From: Microbacterium sp. zg-B96
Lineage (GTDB): Bacteria > Actinomycetota > Actinomycetes > Actinomycetales > Microbacteriaceae
DNA length: 64,000 nt
NCBI RefSeq assembly: GCF_030246865.1
Contig: NZ_CP126738.1
Coordinates: forward strand, 2,294,001 to 2,358,000
Direction: 5' to 3'
Position numbers and translations under genes: made by a program. The first letter of the stretch is position 1, and each line of letters begins with the position of its first letter. This document shows, one piece after another, positions 35,150-44,556 of this stretch. The notes below the pieces were generated by a model. That model did not search any database and was not told where the DNA came from. It saw only the letters and a list, made by a program, of their open reading frames with translations.

Positions 35150-36685
35150 ATGACGATCGACGCCGATCTGCGGATCCTGAGCCGCACCACCCCTGCGGCC
35201 ACCGCTCCGCTGGTCACCCCCGCGGGTGCCGGCATCCTCCATCTCGGCCTCGGCAGCTTCCACCGTGCGCACCAGGCGATGTACACCGCCGCGGCGCTGC
35301 AGCGGGAAAGCGGAAACTGGGGAATCATCGGCGTCGCCTCTCGCTCCCGCACTGTCGTCGACGCGCTGCACGCGCAGGACTTCCTCTACTCCGTCGCCAC
35401 CATCTCCCCCGCCGGCACGAGACTCGCGATCCCCGGCGTGCACACCGACGCCTTCGTCGCGGCGGACCAGCCCGAGCGGGTCGTCGCGCACATCGCCGAC
35501 CCGGCCATCCGCATCGTGACGCTCACGGTCACCGAGAACGGCTACAGCTACTCGCCCTCGACCGAGCATCTCGACCTCGACGACCCGGCCGTCCGCGCGG
35601 ACCTCGCCGGGGGCGCACCCCGCTCGACGATCGGACAGCTCGCGCGCGGGCTGCAGGCTCGCGCAGCCGGCGGAGGCGAGCCCCTCTCCGTGCTCAGCTG
35701 CGACAACCTCGCGGCCAACGGCAAGCACACTGAGAAGCTCGTGCGCGAGTTCCTGCAGGCGCTGCCCGGCGGTGAAGCATCCGATGTCCTCGCCTTCCTC
35801 GACCGTGCCGTGACGTTCCCCTCGAGCATGGTCGACCGCATCGTCCCCGCCACGACGTCGCGGCTGCGCAACGAGGTCAGCACGCTTCTCGGCGCCCGCG
35901 ACGACATTCCCGTGCCGGCCGAGCCGTTCACGATGTGGGCCATCGAGGACCGGTTCGCCGCCGGCCGCCCCGCATGGGAGGCCGGCGGCGCGGTCTTCAC
36001 CGACGAGGTCGGCCGATACGAGCAGATGAAGGTGCGCCTGCTCAACGGCACGCACTCGCTCATCGCGTACCTCGGCGCGCTCCGCGGCGTCGCGACGATC
36101 CCCGAGGCCATCGGCCTGGGCGGGATCGAGGATGCCGCGCGCTGCGTCATGCGCCGCGAGTACGAGCCGTCGGTCGAGGTGCCCACCGGCGTCGACATCC
36201 GCGAATACGAGGGTCAGCTCTTCGAGCGCTGGGGAAACAGCGCCCTCGGTCACCGCACCAGCCAGGTCGGCTCCGACGGCTCGGTGAAGCTCCGCCAGCG
36301 CATCCCGGAGCCCGCCCTGCAGGCGCTCGGCCGCGCCGAGATGCCGCACCTGATCGCGCTCACCGTCGCCGGCTACCTCTCGTGCCTTGCCCCGCTGGCC
36401 GGCTTCGATCCCGGCATCCATGCAGCCGCGATGACCGATCCGGCGCGCGAGCGCCTCGCCGCCTTCTCGGCCACCGTGCGCGATGGCGGAGAACTGGCCC
36501 GCCGCGTCATCACCGACCTGCAGCTCTTCGGTACCGCCCTCGCCCACCAGGACGCGTTCATCGCCCGGGTCGGCGAGCTCGTCGACACGATCCGCAGGCG
36601 CGGGGTCGATGCCGCCATCACCGACGCGATCTCGGCATCGTCCGCGACGTCGTCCGCAGTCACCACGAAGGAGGGACGACGATGA
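35150..36685 (+). CDS. uxuB: Mannitol-dehydrogenase-family fructuronate reductase (D-mannonate oxidoreductase)
   Basis: 511 residues from ATG 35150; a TTG further upstream overlaps the promoter and is rejected. N-terminal Rossmann domain with GILHLGLGSFHRAHQ (28-42) and SCDNLAANG (183-191), and the C-terminal catalytic domain with KVRLLNGTHS (K294, N299, H302), the polyol-dehydrogenase signature. It reduces D-fructuronate to D-mannonate with NADH. Substrate choice within this family cannot be read from the motif alone; the mannonate dehydratase two genes later supports fructuronate reductase over mannitol dehydrogenase. First gene of the operon; its stop overlaps the next ATG (ATGA). Confidence 0.82.
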   Translation: MTIDADLRILSRTTPAATAPLVTPAGAGILHLGLGSFHRAHQAMYTAAALQRESGNWGIIGVASRSRTVVDALHAQDFLYSVATISPAGTRLAIPGVHTDAFVAADQPERVVAHIADPAIRIVTLTVTENGYSYSPSTEHLDLDDPAVRADLAGGAPRSTIGQLARGLQARAAGGGEPLSVLSCDNLAANGKHTEKLVREFLQALPGGEASDVLAFLDRAVTFPSSMVDRIVPATTSRLRNEVSTLLGARDDIPVPAEPFTMWAIEDRFAAGRPAWEAGGAVFTDEVGRYEQMKVRLLNGTHSLIAYLGALRGVATIPEAIGLGGIEDAARCVMRREYEPSVEVPTGVDIREYEGQLFERWGNSALGHRTSQVGSDGSVKLRQRIPEPALQALGRAEMPHLIALTVAGYLSCLAPLAGFDPGIHAAAMTDPARERLAAFSATVRDGGELARRVITDLQLFGTALAHQDAFIARVGELVDTIRRRGVDAAITDAISASSATSSAVTTKEGRR

Positions 36686-37686
36686 AGTCGCTCGTCATAC
36701 ACGGCAAGGAAGACATCCGCTGGGAAGACCAGGAGGCTCCCGAGCCCCGCGACGGCGAGGTGCGGCTGCGCGTCGCCTTCGTCGGAATCTGCGGGTCCGA
36801 CCTGCACTACTACTTCCACGGCGCCAACGGCGAGTACACGATCCGCGAGCCGCTGACCCCCGGCCACGAGCTCTCCGGCGTCGTCGACCTCGACCCGTCC
36901 GGGCGCCTCGCGCCCGGCACGCCGGTCACCGTGCACCCCGCCCGCTACGGCGCCTCTGCACCCGGCCTCGAGGACCGCCCGCACCTGCGCCCTGGCGGGG
37001 ACTACCTCGGCAGCGCCGCGGCGAACCCGCACCGCCAGGGCGGAGCATCCGAATTGCTCATCGTCGAGGACCATATGGTGCGGGTGCTGCCCGACACCCT
37101 GCCCCTTGAGCGCGCTGCCCTCGCCGAGCCGCTCGCCGTCGCGTTGCACGCCGTCGGGCTCGCGGGCGACCTCACCGGGCGGCGCGTGCTCGTCATCGGC
37201 GCGGGCCCCATCGGTCTGCTCGTCGTCGCGGCTGCCGTGCACGCAGGCGCCGGGGTCGTCGGCGCGAGCGACGTGCGCTCCGAACCACTCGAACGCGCGC
37301 AGGCGTTGGGCGCGACCGAGGTCTCCCTCGTCGGGCGCGACACGGTCGAGAACGAGTCGTACGACGTCGTCTTCGAATGCTCCGGCGTGGGCGCCGCACT
37401 CACTCAGGCCGTGCGCGCGGCGCGCCGCGCCGGCACGGTCATCCAGGTCGGGATGCTCCCGAACGCAGACGTAGGAGTGAACCTCGCGCCGATGCTGGCG
37501 AAAGAGCTCACCATCCGCGGTGCGTTCCGCTTCTCGACGGAGATCGACGACGCGGTGCGGATGCTCGCGGAGTCCGATGCTCTCGACCCCGTCGTGTCGC
37601 ACGTCCTCCCGGCATCCGATGCCGTCAGCGCGTTCGAGATCGCCCGCGACTCGTCCGCCTCCGCCAAAGTCCTTCTGTCCCTCTAG
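36682..37686 (+). CDS. Zinc-dependent dehydrogenase, L-idonate 5-dehydrogenase type
   Basis: 334 residues, ATG overlapping the previous stop, with a GGAGGG site. Medium-chain dehydrogenase: catalytic Zn ligands C37 and H61/E62 (GICGSDLHYY, PGHELSG), Rossmann motif VLVIGAGPIGLL. The four structural-zinc cysteines are missing; the region reads ARYGASAPGLEDRPHLRPGG, which is normal for the L-idonate 5-dehydrogenase subgroup. It likely oxidises L-idonate or a related sugar acid to a keto-gluconate; in this operon it could feed or drain the fructuronate/mannonate pool. The exact substrate is inferred. Confidence 0.8.
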   Translation: MKSLVIHGKEDIRWEDQEAPEPRDGEVRLRVAFVGICGSDLHYYFHGANGEYTIREPLTPGHELSGVVDLDPSGRLAPGTPVTVHPARYGASAPGLEDRPHLRPGGDYLGSAAANPHRQGGASELLIVEDHMVRVLPDTLPLERAALAEPLAVALHAVGLAGDLTGRRVLVIGAGPIGLLVVAAAVHAGAGVVGASDVRSEPLERAQALGATEVSLVGRDTVENESYDVVFECSGVGAALTQAVRAARRAGTVIQVGMLPNADVGVNLAPMLAKELTIRGAFRFSTEIDDAVRMLAESDALDPVVSHVLPASDAVSAFEIARDSSASAKVLLSL

Positions 37687-37760
37687 CGATCACCGCTACC
37701 CAGCGGCCCCGCCGCACCCATCACACCCACCACCGTTCCTGGTCCAAAGGAGTACCTCCC

Positions 37761-39152
37761 ATGTCAGAATCACCAACGACGGTCACGGCCGCCGATCCCG
37801 CCGCGAAGAGGTCGGTCCGCGACCTCGTTCGCGCCGCCATCTCCGGCTGGCTCGGCACGGCTCTCGAGTTCATGGACTACCAGCTGTACTCGTTGGCCGC
37901 CGCGCTCGTCTTCGCCGAGCTCTTCTTCTCCGCCGAGAACCCGGCCGTGGCAGTAGTCGCCGCGATGGCCACCTACGGCGTCGGCTACGTGGCTCGCCCC
38001 GTCGGCGCGTTCTTCTTCGCCCGGCTCGGTGACAAGACCGGCCGCGCCAGGGTCCTCTTCTACACGATCCTGCTCATGGGGCTGGCGACCACGCTCATCG
38101 GTGTGCTCCCGACCTACTCGCAGGTGGGGATGCTCGCGCCGATCCTCCTTGTGCTGCTGCGGATCGCGCAGGGCTTCGGCGCCGGCGCGGAGATCTCCGG
38201 AGCCGGGGTCATGCTTGCCGAGTACGCCCCCGCGAAACGCCGCGGCATCATCGCCTCTCTCGTCGCCCTCGGCACCAACTGCGGCACCCTCCTGGCCTCG
38301 GGCATCTGGGCCATCCTGCTGATCGCGTACAGCGAGGAGGAAGTCATCGAATGGGCATGGCGGATCCCCTTCCTCGCCAGCGCGGTCATCATGCTCTTCG
38401 CTCTCTGGGTGCGCTTCAACCTCAAGGAGACCCCGGTCTTCGAGGAGCGCGACGACGTCGTCGACGGCAGGGCGCTCTCCAAGGCGGATGCCCTCCAGCT
38501 CGCCACCGAGACCGGCGACGTCCGCACGCTGGAGGCGATGCAGCGCAAGCCCATCAAGGCGTTCATCATCGCGCTGATGCTGCGCTTCGGCCAGGCCGGG
38601 AACTCCGGCATGATCCAGACGTACCTCATCAGCTACATCACCGTGGTGCTCCTGCTGGACCGCTCGATCGGCGTCAACGCCGTCATCGTCTCGTCGCTCG
38701 TCGCCTTCATCACGGTGCCGCTGTCCGGCTGGCTCGGCGACCGCTTCGGTCGCAAGCGCATGTACATCATCTGGGCGATCGTCGCGCTCATCGTCATCGT
38801 CCCGACCATGCTCATGATCAGCAGCCAGGACACCACGCAGGTCTTCGTGGGCTACGTCATCCTGCACAACCTGGCGGTGATGAGCTTCGCGTCGCTCGAG
38901 AACCTGACCATCCCGGAGATCTTCGGCGCGCGCAACCGCTACACCTACACCGCGATGGCGCGTGAGATCGGCGCCATCGTCGCAACCGGCATCGGGCCCG
39001 TCATCGCCGCCGCCTGGGTCTCCGCCGTCACCGGATCGTTCATCCCGATCATCATCATGCTGGTGTTCTTCACGCTGTCCACGCTCATCGCGGCGATCTG
39101 GATGCCGGAGGTCGCCGGTCGCGACCTGACGGACCCGCGCGACGCGATCTGA
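37761..39152 (+). CDS. MFS transporter of the metabolite:H+ symporter (MHS) family
   Basis: 463 residues, about twelve transmembrane helices. MHS signatures: FMDYQLYSLAAAL near residue 35, GYVARPVGAFFFARLGDKTGRARV in the loop 2-3 region (split A-motif) and RIAQGFGAGAEISGAGVM. The protein sits in the cytoplasmic membrane and probably imports the sugar acid degraded by the operon, driven by protons. A ribosome site AAAGGAG lies about 10 nt upstream; the 74-nt gap before it contains no strong hairpin, so it likely shares the operon transcript. Confidence 0.85.
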   Translation: MSESPTTVTAADPAAKRSVRDLVRAAISGWLGTALEFMDYQLYSLAAALVFAELFFSAENPAVAVVAAMATYGVGYVARPVGAFFFARLGDKTGRARVLFYTILLMGLATTLIGVLPTYSQVGMLAPILLVLLRIAQGFGAGAEISGAGVMLAEYAPAKRRGIIASLVALGTNCGTLLASGIWAILLIAYSEEEVIEWAWRIPFLASAVIMLFALWVRFNLKETPVFEERDDVVDGRALSKADALQLATETGDVRTLEAMQRKPIKAFIIALMLRFGQAGNSGMIQTYLISYITVVLLLDRSIGVNAVIVSSLVAFITVPLSGWLGDRFGRKRMYIIWAIVALIVIVPTMLMISSQDTTQVFVGYVILHNLAVMSFASLENLTIPEIFGARNRYTYTAMAREIGAIVATGIGPVIAAAWVSAVTGSFIPIIIMLVFFTLSTLIAAIWMPEVAGRDLTDPRDAI

Positions 39153-39221
39153 CCGACAAGACCATCCCAACCCGGGGTGCGGGCGCCTGAAGCCCGCACC
39201 CCGCACCTCCAGGAGAACACC

Positions 39222-40448
39222 ATGGCCATCGAGCTCGTCGATGTCATCATCACCAGCCCCGGACGCAACTTCGTAACGCTCAAGATCACGACCTCGGACG
39301 GCTTGGTCGGCTGGGGCGACGCCACCCTCAACGGTCGCGAGCTCGCTGTCGCCTCCTACCTCAAGGACCACGTCGCATCGACGCTCGTCGGCCGCGATGA
39401 GGAACGCATCGAAGACACCTGGCAGTACCTCTACCGCGGACCGTACTGGCGTCGCGGCCCGGTGACGATGGCGGCCATCGCCGCCGTTGACATGGCGCTC
39501 TGGGACATCAAGGCGAAGCGGGCCGGGATGCCCCTCTACCAGCTGCTCGGCGGCGCCAGTCGCGACGGCATCCGCGTCTACGCCCACGCCTCCGGCACCG
39601 ACTACGCCGCGCTGAAGAACGCCATCACCGGCTACGAGGAGCTCGGCTTCACGGCCGTGCGCGTGCAGACCGGCGTTCCCGGCCTTGGCCAGATCTACGG
39701 TGTCTCGGCCGCAGGCCCCGGCGTGCGCTACGACTACGAGCCCGCCAAGCGCTCCGGCGACCGCCCCGCCGAGGAGCGCTGGGACACCCGCAACTACCTG
39801 ACGCACATGCCCGGCGTGTTCGCGCAGATCCGCGAGGACTTCGGCAGCGACCTGCGCATCCTCCACGACGGCCACCACCGCATGTCGCCGATCGAGGCCG
39901 CCCGGTTCGCGAAGGACATCGAGCCCTACGATCTCTTCTGGCTTGAAGACTGCACCCCCGGCGAGGACCAGACCGCGCTCCGCCTCGTGCGCCAGCACTC
40001 GACCACCCCCCTCGCCATCGGCGAGGTGTTCAACTCGGTCTACGACTACCAAACCCTCATCACCGAGCGACTCTTCGACTACGTGCGCTCGGCGGTCACC
40101 CACACAGGCGGCATCACCGCCATGAAGAAGCTCCTCGACTTCGCCGCGATCTACGGCATCAAGTCGGGCATCCACGGTCCGACCGATATCTCTCCCGTAG
40201 GCATGGCCGCAGCGCTGCACCTCGACCTCGCGATCCACAACTTCGGCATCCAGGAGTACATGCCGCACAACGAGCAGACGCTCGAGGTGTTCCAGACCTC
40301 CTTCACGTTCGACCGAGGTTTCCTGCATCCGGGCGATCAGCCGGGCCTGGGCATCGAGCTCGACGAGGATGCCGCAGCCGGCCACGAGTACACGAAGGCG
40401 TATCTGCCGGTGAACCGCCTGCTCGACGGGACCGTTCATGACTGGTGA
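39222..40448 (+). CDS. manD: D-mannonate dehydratase (enolase superfamily, ManD)
   Basis: 408 residues, preceded by AGGAGAA. Enolase-superfamily metal ligands are D216, E242 and E268, with H218 next to the first (HDGHH, LEDCTP, IGEVFN), and the ManD-specific catalytic pair R147 and Y159 is present at the canonical positions (VRVQT, QIYG). HGP at 318-320 also fits. It dehydrates D-mannonate to 2-keto-3-deoxygluconate (KDG). Not all RspA/ManD relatives are efficient mannonate dehydratases, but the neighbouring KDG kinase and KDPG aldolase make this role convincing. The eda start overlaps its end by 11 nt. Confidence 0.9.
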   Translation: MAIELVDVIITSPGRNFVTLKITTSDGLVGWGDATLNGRELAVASYLKDHVASTLVGRDEERIEDTWQYLYRGPYWRRGPVTMAAIAAVDMALWDIKAKRAGMPLYQLLGGASRDGIRVYAHASGTDYAALKNAITGYEELGFTAVRVQTGVPGLGQIYGVSAAGPGVRYDYEPAKRSGDRPAEERWDTRNYLTHMPGVFAQIREDFGSDLRILHDGHHRMSPIEAARFAKDIEPYDLFWLEDCTPGEDQTALRLVRQHSTTPLAIGEVFNSVYDYQTLITERLFDYVRSAVTHTGGITAMKKLLDFAAIYGIKSGIHGPTDISPVGMAAALHLDLAIHNFGIQEYMPHNEQTLEVFQTSFTFDRGFLHPGDQPGLGIELDEDAAAGHEYTKAYLPVNRLLDGTVHDW

Positions 40449-41091
40449 GCTGCGCCGTGTCGCGCTCCCCGCGCGCACGGCCGACTCCCGTCTCATCGTG
40501 GTCGCCCGCGCCGAGCGCGCCGAGGACTACGCTCCGGTGCTCGATGTGCTGATCGAGGCCGGCGTCCGCAGTGTCGAGCTCACACTCACCACGCCGGGCA
40601 CGTTCGATCATCTGCCCGACCTGTTGCGACGGTACGAGGGCGCGGCTGACCTGGGCGTCGGCACCGTCACGAACGGTGACCACCTCGCGCGCGCGGTGGA
40701 TGCGGGCGCGAGCTATCTCGTCACCCCGATCACCTCGGTCGCTTTGGTCACGCAGGCGACGGCGGCGGGCGTGCCGATCGTGCCGGGCGGGTTCACACCG
40801 ACCGAGCTGTTCGCGTCGTGGTCGGCCGGCGCATCCGCCGTGAAGATCTTCCCCGCCGGGCAGGTCGGGCCGTCGTACCTGAAGGACCTCCGCGGACCGT
40901 TCCCCGACATCGTCGCCGTCCCCTCGGGGGGCGTCGACCTCGCGGGCGCCGAAGCCTGGCTCACCGCCGGTGCCGCCGCGGTGAGCGTGGGCGGGCCGCT
41001 GCTCGGTGACGCGTTCCGCGGCGGCGATCTCGGTGCCCTCCGCGACCGCGCCGCGGCCTTCGTCGCCGTGTGCACCGGGAGTGTCACGTGA
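40438..41091 (+). CDS. eda: KDPG aldolase
   Basis: 217 residues. TIM-barrel class I aldolase: catalytic E47 in VELTL, the GTVTN segment, and the Schiff-base lysine K136 in [17 protein letters not shown]. It splits 2-keto-3-deoxy-6-phosphogluconate into pyruvate and glyceraldehyde-3-phosphate, the last step of the operon's pathway. It begins inside the end of the mannonate dehydratase gene and its stop overlaps the kinase start (GTGA), so the three genes are translationally coupled. Confidence 0.92.
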   Translation: MTGELRRVALPARTADSRLIVVARAERAEDYAPVLDVLIEAGVRSVELTLTTPGTFDHLPDLLRRYEGAADLGVGTVTNGDHLARAVDAGASYLVTPITSVALVTQATAAGVPIVPGGFTPTELFASWSAGASAVKIFPAGQVGPSYLKDLRGPFPDIVAVPSGGVDLAGAEAWLTAGAAAVSVGGPLLGDAFRGGDLGALRDRAAAFVAVCTGSVT

Positions 41092-42062
41092 ACGAGACCG
41101 CGCTCCGCGCCGCCGGCACTCCCGCCGTCGTCACGTTCGGCGAAACCATGGCGCTCGCACGCACCACCGAGATCGGGTCGCTCAAGCATGCGAGCACACT
41201 CGCTCTCGGCATCGGCGGCGCCGAGAGCAACGTCGCCATCGGGCTACGCCGTCTTGGAACGCCCGTCTCCTGGTTGGGCCGAGTCGGTGACGACCCGCTA
41301 GGCGAACGGGTGCTGCGCGAGATCCGCGGCGAGGGCGTCACCGTGCACGGCGTCGTCGATGCGGGTGCCCCTACCGGCCTCATGGTCAAGGCACGACCGT
41401 CATCCACCTCGTCAGCTGTGCACTACTACCGTGCCGGCTCGGCGGGTTCCCGCCTGGAGCCCGCCGACCTGCCGACGGGATGGGTCGAAAGCGCATCGAT
41501 CCTGCACCTCACGGGCATCACCCCGTTGCTCTCCCGCTCTGCCCGCGAGGCATCGGTCGCCGCCGTCGATCGCGCCAGGAGCGCCGGCGTCACGGTGAGC
41601 TTCGACATCAACTACCGCTCCGCGTTGGCGAGCCGCACCGTTGCCGGGCCGATCCTTCGCGAGATCGCGGAGCGGGCCGACATCGTCTTCGGTGACGCCG
41701 CCGAACTCGCCGTCCTCTACCCCGACATCACCCCCGCCGATGCGGCCGCGCGGCTGTTGGAAGCCGGGTGCACCCAGGTCGTGCTCAAACTCGGGCCCGA
41801 AGGAGCAGCGACCTCAACACGCTCAGAGCAGGTCGAGGTCCCTGGATTCGCCGTCGACGTCATCGACACCGTCGGAGCCGGGGATGCGTTCGTGGCGGGG
41901 TATCTCAGCGCCCAACTCGCGGGGCTCGATCCGAGATCCACGCTGCTGCGAGCGAACGCGTGTGGTGCAATGGCCTGCCAAGTCCCGGGAGATTGGGAAG
42001 CGGCGCCCACCTTCCACGACATCGAGCGCTTCCTCGAGGGTGGAGACCCCGTCAGGCGCTGA
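41088..42062 (+). CDS. kdgK: 2-keto-3-deoxygluconate kinase (PfkB family)
   Basis: 324 residues from GTG 41088, overlapping the eda stop and preceded by GGGAG. Ribokinase-fold signatures: GGAESNVAIGLRRLG near residue 44 and the C-terminal DTVGAGDAFVAGYL with the catalytic Asp. It phosphorylates KDG to KDPG, which the adjacent aldolase consumes. PfkB kinases overlap in sequence, so the substrate comes mainly from context. Last gene of the operon; a short GC stem follows at 42066-42094 without a T-run. Confidence 0.87.
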   Translation: MNETALRAAGTPAVVTFGETMALARTTEIGSLKHASTLALGIGGAESNVAIGLRRLGTPVSWLGRVGDDPLGERVLREIRGEGVTVHGVVDAGAPTGLMVKARPSSTSSAVHYYRAGSAGSRLEPADLPTGWVESASILHLTGITPLLSRSAREASVAAVDRARSAGVTVSFDINYRSALASRTVAGPILREIAERADIVFGDAAELAVLYPDITPADAAARLLEAGCTQVVLKLGPEGAATSTRSEQVEVPGFAVDVIDTVGAGDAFVAGYLSAQLAGLDPRSTLLRANACGAMACQVPGDWEAAPTFHDIERFLEGGDPVRR

Positions 42063-42121
42063 CGTACCGGCCGCGCGTCAAGAGGGTGGCCGGTCGTCCC
42101 GGCCGGGCGTACACCGGGGCC

Positions 42122-43705
42122 ATGAGCACACCAGCGAACCCGAACACCGAGCCGGAGGCCGGGCTCTCGCGCCGGCGCGTCTACGTCATCTTCGGCGCGC
42201 TGATGGCGGCGATGTTCCTGTCGGCGCTGGATCAATCGATCGTCGGCACGGCCCTGCCCACGATCGTCGGAGACCTCGGTGCCGCCCAGGACGAGGGCTG
42301 GATCATCACGGCCTACCTGCTCGCGATCGCCATCGTCATGCCGATCTACGGCAAGGTGGGCGACCTGTTCGGCCGGCGCGTGCCGTTCCTCGTGGCCATC
42401 GCCCTGTTCGTCGTCGGCTCCACCGGCTCGGCACTGTCGGGGTCGTTCGTCGAACTCATCACCTGGCGGTCGGTGCAGGGCCTCGGCGCCGGCGGACTGG
42501 TGATCCTCTCGCAGGCCATCATCGCCGACATCGTCTCGGCCCGGGATCGCGGCAAGTTCATGGGCCCGATGGGCGCCGTGTTCGGCATCGCCACCGTCGC
42601 CGGTCCGTTGCTGGGCGGCTGGTTCACCGAGGGCCCCGGCTGGCGCTGGTGCTTCTGGACCAACGTGCCCATCGGCATCATCGCCCTCGGCATCGCCTGG
42701 TTCACCCTCAAGCTGCCCTCGCACCGGCCGTCCCGCCGGTTCGACATCGGCGGCGCCCTGCTGCTGGCGACGGCGACCTCCGGCATCGTGTTCCTCACCA
42801 GCTGGACCTCCCTCACCGACTCCTCCGGCTACGACTGGAGCGACCCCGCGCTGCTGTCCCTGGCCGCCGCGACCCTCGCCGCGCTGCTGGCCTTCCTCGT
42901 CGTGGAGTCGCGCGTGACCGACCCGATCGTGCCGCTGCGCCTTTTCCGCAGCAGCACGTTCGCGGCATCCGCGGCCATCGCCCTGGTGCTGGGCATGGCG
43001 ATGTTCGCGGCGCTGTCGTTCCTGCCGACGTTCCTGCAGATGTCCCTCGGCGTCGGCGCCACCGAATCGGGGCTGCTGATGCTGCCGATGACGGGGGGCC
43101 TGCTCATCAGCACCATCGGATCGGGACAGATCATCACCCGCACCGGCCGCTACAAGATCTTCCCGATCTTGGGCATGGGCATCGCCACGGCGGCGCTGGC
43201 CTGGCTCACCCTCATCACCGCCGACATGTCGATGGTGCTGTTCGGCGCGATGATCTTCACACTGGGCCTCGGCCTCGGCCTCGTGATGCAGACGATCGTC
43301 ATCGCCGCCCAGAACTCCGTCTCACCCGAGCGGGTGGGCGTTGCGACCTCCACCAACAACTTCCTGCGCGAGATCGGCGCGGCCGTCGGCACGAGCGTCT
43401 TCTCCACCGCGTTCACGACCCGACTGTCCACGACCATCGCCGAGGACACCCGACAGCTCCCGGCATCCGAAGTGCCGTCGACGTTCGGCGCCAGCTCCCT
43501 CACGCCCGCGAACGTCGCCGACCTCCCGCCCGACCTGCGCGACGCCGTCGTCGACGCCTACGCCCAGGCCCTCGCTCCGTCGTTCTGGTATCTCGTGCCG
43601 CTGGGGCTCATCGGGTTCATCGTGGCGTTCTTCATGCGGGAGATCCGGCTGTCCACCCGCGCCGGGATGGTCGCGCGCGAGGAGGATGCCGCCGCGGCGG
43701 GCTGA
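42122..43705 (+). CDS. DHA2-type MFS exporter (EmrB/QacA-like)
   Basis: 527 residues with about fourteen membrane helices. Motif D1 (LSALDQSIVGTALPTIVGDL) and an A-motif variant YGKVGDLFGRRVPF, plus motif C RDRGKFMGPMGAVFGIATVAGP, are typical of drug:H+ antiporters of 14-TM type. It probably exports a toxic or antibiotic compound across the inner membrane; the substrate cannot be read. No regulator of its own is adjacent, and it is separated from the mannonate operon by 59 nt. Repeat copy 2 lies 10 nt after its stop. Confidence 0.88.
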   Translation: MSTPANPNTEPEAGLSRRRVYVIFGALMAAMFLSALDQSIVGTALPTIVGDLGAAQDEGWIITAYLLAIAIVMPIYGKVGDLFGRRVPFLVAIALFVVGSTGSALSGSFVELITWRSVQGLGAGGLVILSQAIIADIVSARDRGKFMGPMGAVFGIATVAGPLLGGWFTEGPGWRWCFWTNVPIGIIALGIAWFTLKLPSHRPSRRFDIGGALLLATATSGIVFLTSWTSLTDSSGYDWSDPALLSLAAATLAALLAFLVVESRVTDPIVPLRLFRSSTFAASAAIALVLGMAMFAALSFLPTFLQMSLGVGATESGLLMLPMTGGLLISTIGSGQIITRTGRYKIFPILGMGIATAALAWLTLITADMSMVLFGAMIFTLGLGLGLVMQTIVIAAQNSVSPERVGVATSTNNFLREIGAAVGTSVFSTAFTTRLSTTIAEDTRQLPASEVPSTFGASSLTPANVADLPPDLRDAVVDAYAQALAPSFWYLVPLGLIGFIVAFFMREIRLSTRAGMVAREEDAAAAG

Positions 43706-43715
43706 CCCGGCCCGC

Positions 43716-43790
43716 CCTCCCCCGCGAGAAACCACGTTTCGGTTGAGAAACACCGCGATGCGTGGTTTCTCGACCGAGAAGTGGTTTCTC
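43716..43790. repeat. 75-bp palindromic intergenic element, copy 2
   Basis: 74 of 75 bases equal to 33919-33993. The one difference (a G for an A) is in the loop-proximal arm of the second hairpin. It begins 10 nt after the exporter stop and may act as its transcription terminator. Confidence 0.85.
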
Positions 43791-43855
43791 GGCGCGCGAG
43801 GGGACGGATGCCGCGGGACGGCGACCCGGCGCCGGCGCCGCCGACCGACCCTGCC

Positions 43856-44353
43856 TCAGGCCGCGAGGGCCAGGTACGGCTCCCAGCGCGGGTCGGTGCG
43901 CTCGGTGCCGCGCACCGTCCACTGCGCGCCGCGCGGCGGGCGCGGGGTCAGCCGCAGCTCCCACCCCATCTCCTGCGGGGTGCGGTTGCCCTTGAGGTTG
44001 TTGCAGCGAACGCACGCCGCCACGAGGTTCTCCCACGTGTCGGCCCCGCCCCGCGATCTCGGCAGCACGTGGTCGATCGTGGTCGCCGCTTTTCCGCAGT
44101 AGCCGCAGTGATGCGCGTCGCGGCGCAGCACTCCCCTGCGGGTCACCGGGACCTGACGCCCTCCTGGCAAGCGCACATAGCGCGAGAGCAGGATCACGGC
44201 GGGCCGGTCATACGGCCCGCTCGCTCCCCAGACCGGATCGCCATCGACGTGTTCGACCACCGTCGCCTTCTCGTTCATCACGAGCACGAGAGCTCGCTTG
44301 AAGGAGACCACGGCAAGGGGCTCATAGCCCGCATTCAGCACCAGTGTGCGCAT
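43856..44353 (-). CDS. HNH endonuclease
   Basis: 165 residues. HNH core at about 80-125: zinc pairs CGYC and CVRC, catalytic TIDHVLPRSRGG and Asn in TWENLVAACV. The N-terminus (MRTLVLNAGYEPLAVVSFKR) is that of a conserved actinobacterial HNH family whose function is not known; it is not phage-borne as far as the context shows. A possible leader peptide and a terminator hairpin lie upstream on the same strand (separate entries). Confidence 0.87.
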   Translation of the reverse strand: MRTLVLNAGYEPLAVVSFKRALVLVMNEKATVVEHVDGDPVWGASGPYDRPAVILLSRYVRLPGGRQVPVTRRGVLRRDAHHCGYCGKAATTIDHVLPRSRGGADTWENLVAACVRCNNLKGNRTPQEMGWELRLTPRPPRGAQWTVRGTERTDPRWEPYLALAA

Positions 44354-44430
44354 TTTCGCTGTCCTCCCGAATGGCCGGGACGGATTTCCCGGATATTCAG
44401 CCGACGCCGATCGATCTGCGCAGGGGCATG

Positions 44431-44460
44431 AAAAAAGGCGCTGTCTTATAGACAGCGCCT
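44431..44460 (-). terminator. Rho-independent terminator with T-tract
   Basis: On the minus strand AGGCGCTGTC (44460-44451) and GACAGCGCCT (44445-44436) form a perfect 10-bp stem with a 5-nt loop, followed by TTTTT. It lies about 80 nt upstream of the HNH gene start and ends either the M23 transcript or an attenuated leader. Confidence 0.88.
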
Positions 44461-44556
44461 GGACGCGACGGTACGACCGCCGAATCCGCTCTCACGATGC
44501 CGGAGGACGAGCAGCCCGAGCGCATCCATGGTTCGGATGCGTGGCGTGCCGTCCAT
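44446..44556 (-). CDS. Possible 36-residue leader peptide upstream of the HNH gene
   Basis: An ATG at 44556 with a GCGGAGGG ribosome site opens a 36-codon frame that ends in TAA exactly inside the loop of the terminator hairpin. The peptide is arginine-rich, with an RR near its end (ASRRCL). A ribosome reaching the stop would cover the 5' arm of the hairpin and could prevent termination, as in attenuation or uORF control of antibiotic-response genes. It may equally be a chance frame. Read directly from sequence; function is inference. Confidence 0.4.
   Translation of the reverse strand: MDGTPRIRTMDALGLLVLRHRESGFGGRTVASRRCL

Noticed and set aside
36950..37010. Loss of structural zinc cysteines in the dehydrogenase as a sign of decay
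   Set aside because: The L-idonate 5-dehydrogenase subgroup naturally has this Cys-free stretch, and the catalytic zinc ligands are intact.
37770..40496. 908-codon minus-strand frame
   Set aside because: It lies opposite the MFS transporter and mannonate dehydratase genes, both with strong motifs; it is a shadow frame.
42066..42094. ACCGGCC/GGCCGGT hairpin after kdgK as terminator
   Set aside because: Only 7 bp with a 15-nt loop and no T-run; could be chance in GC-rich DNA, so not listed as a feature.
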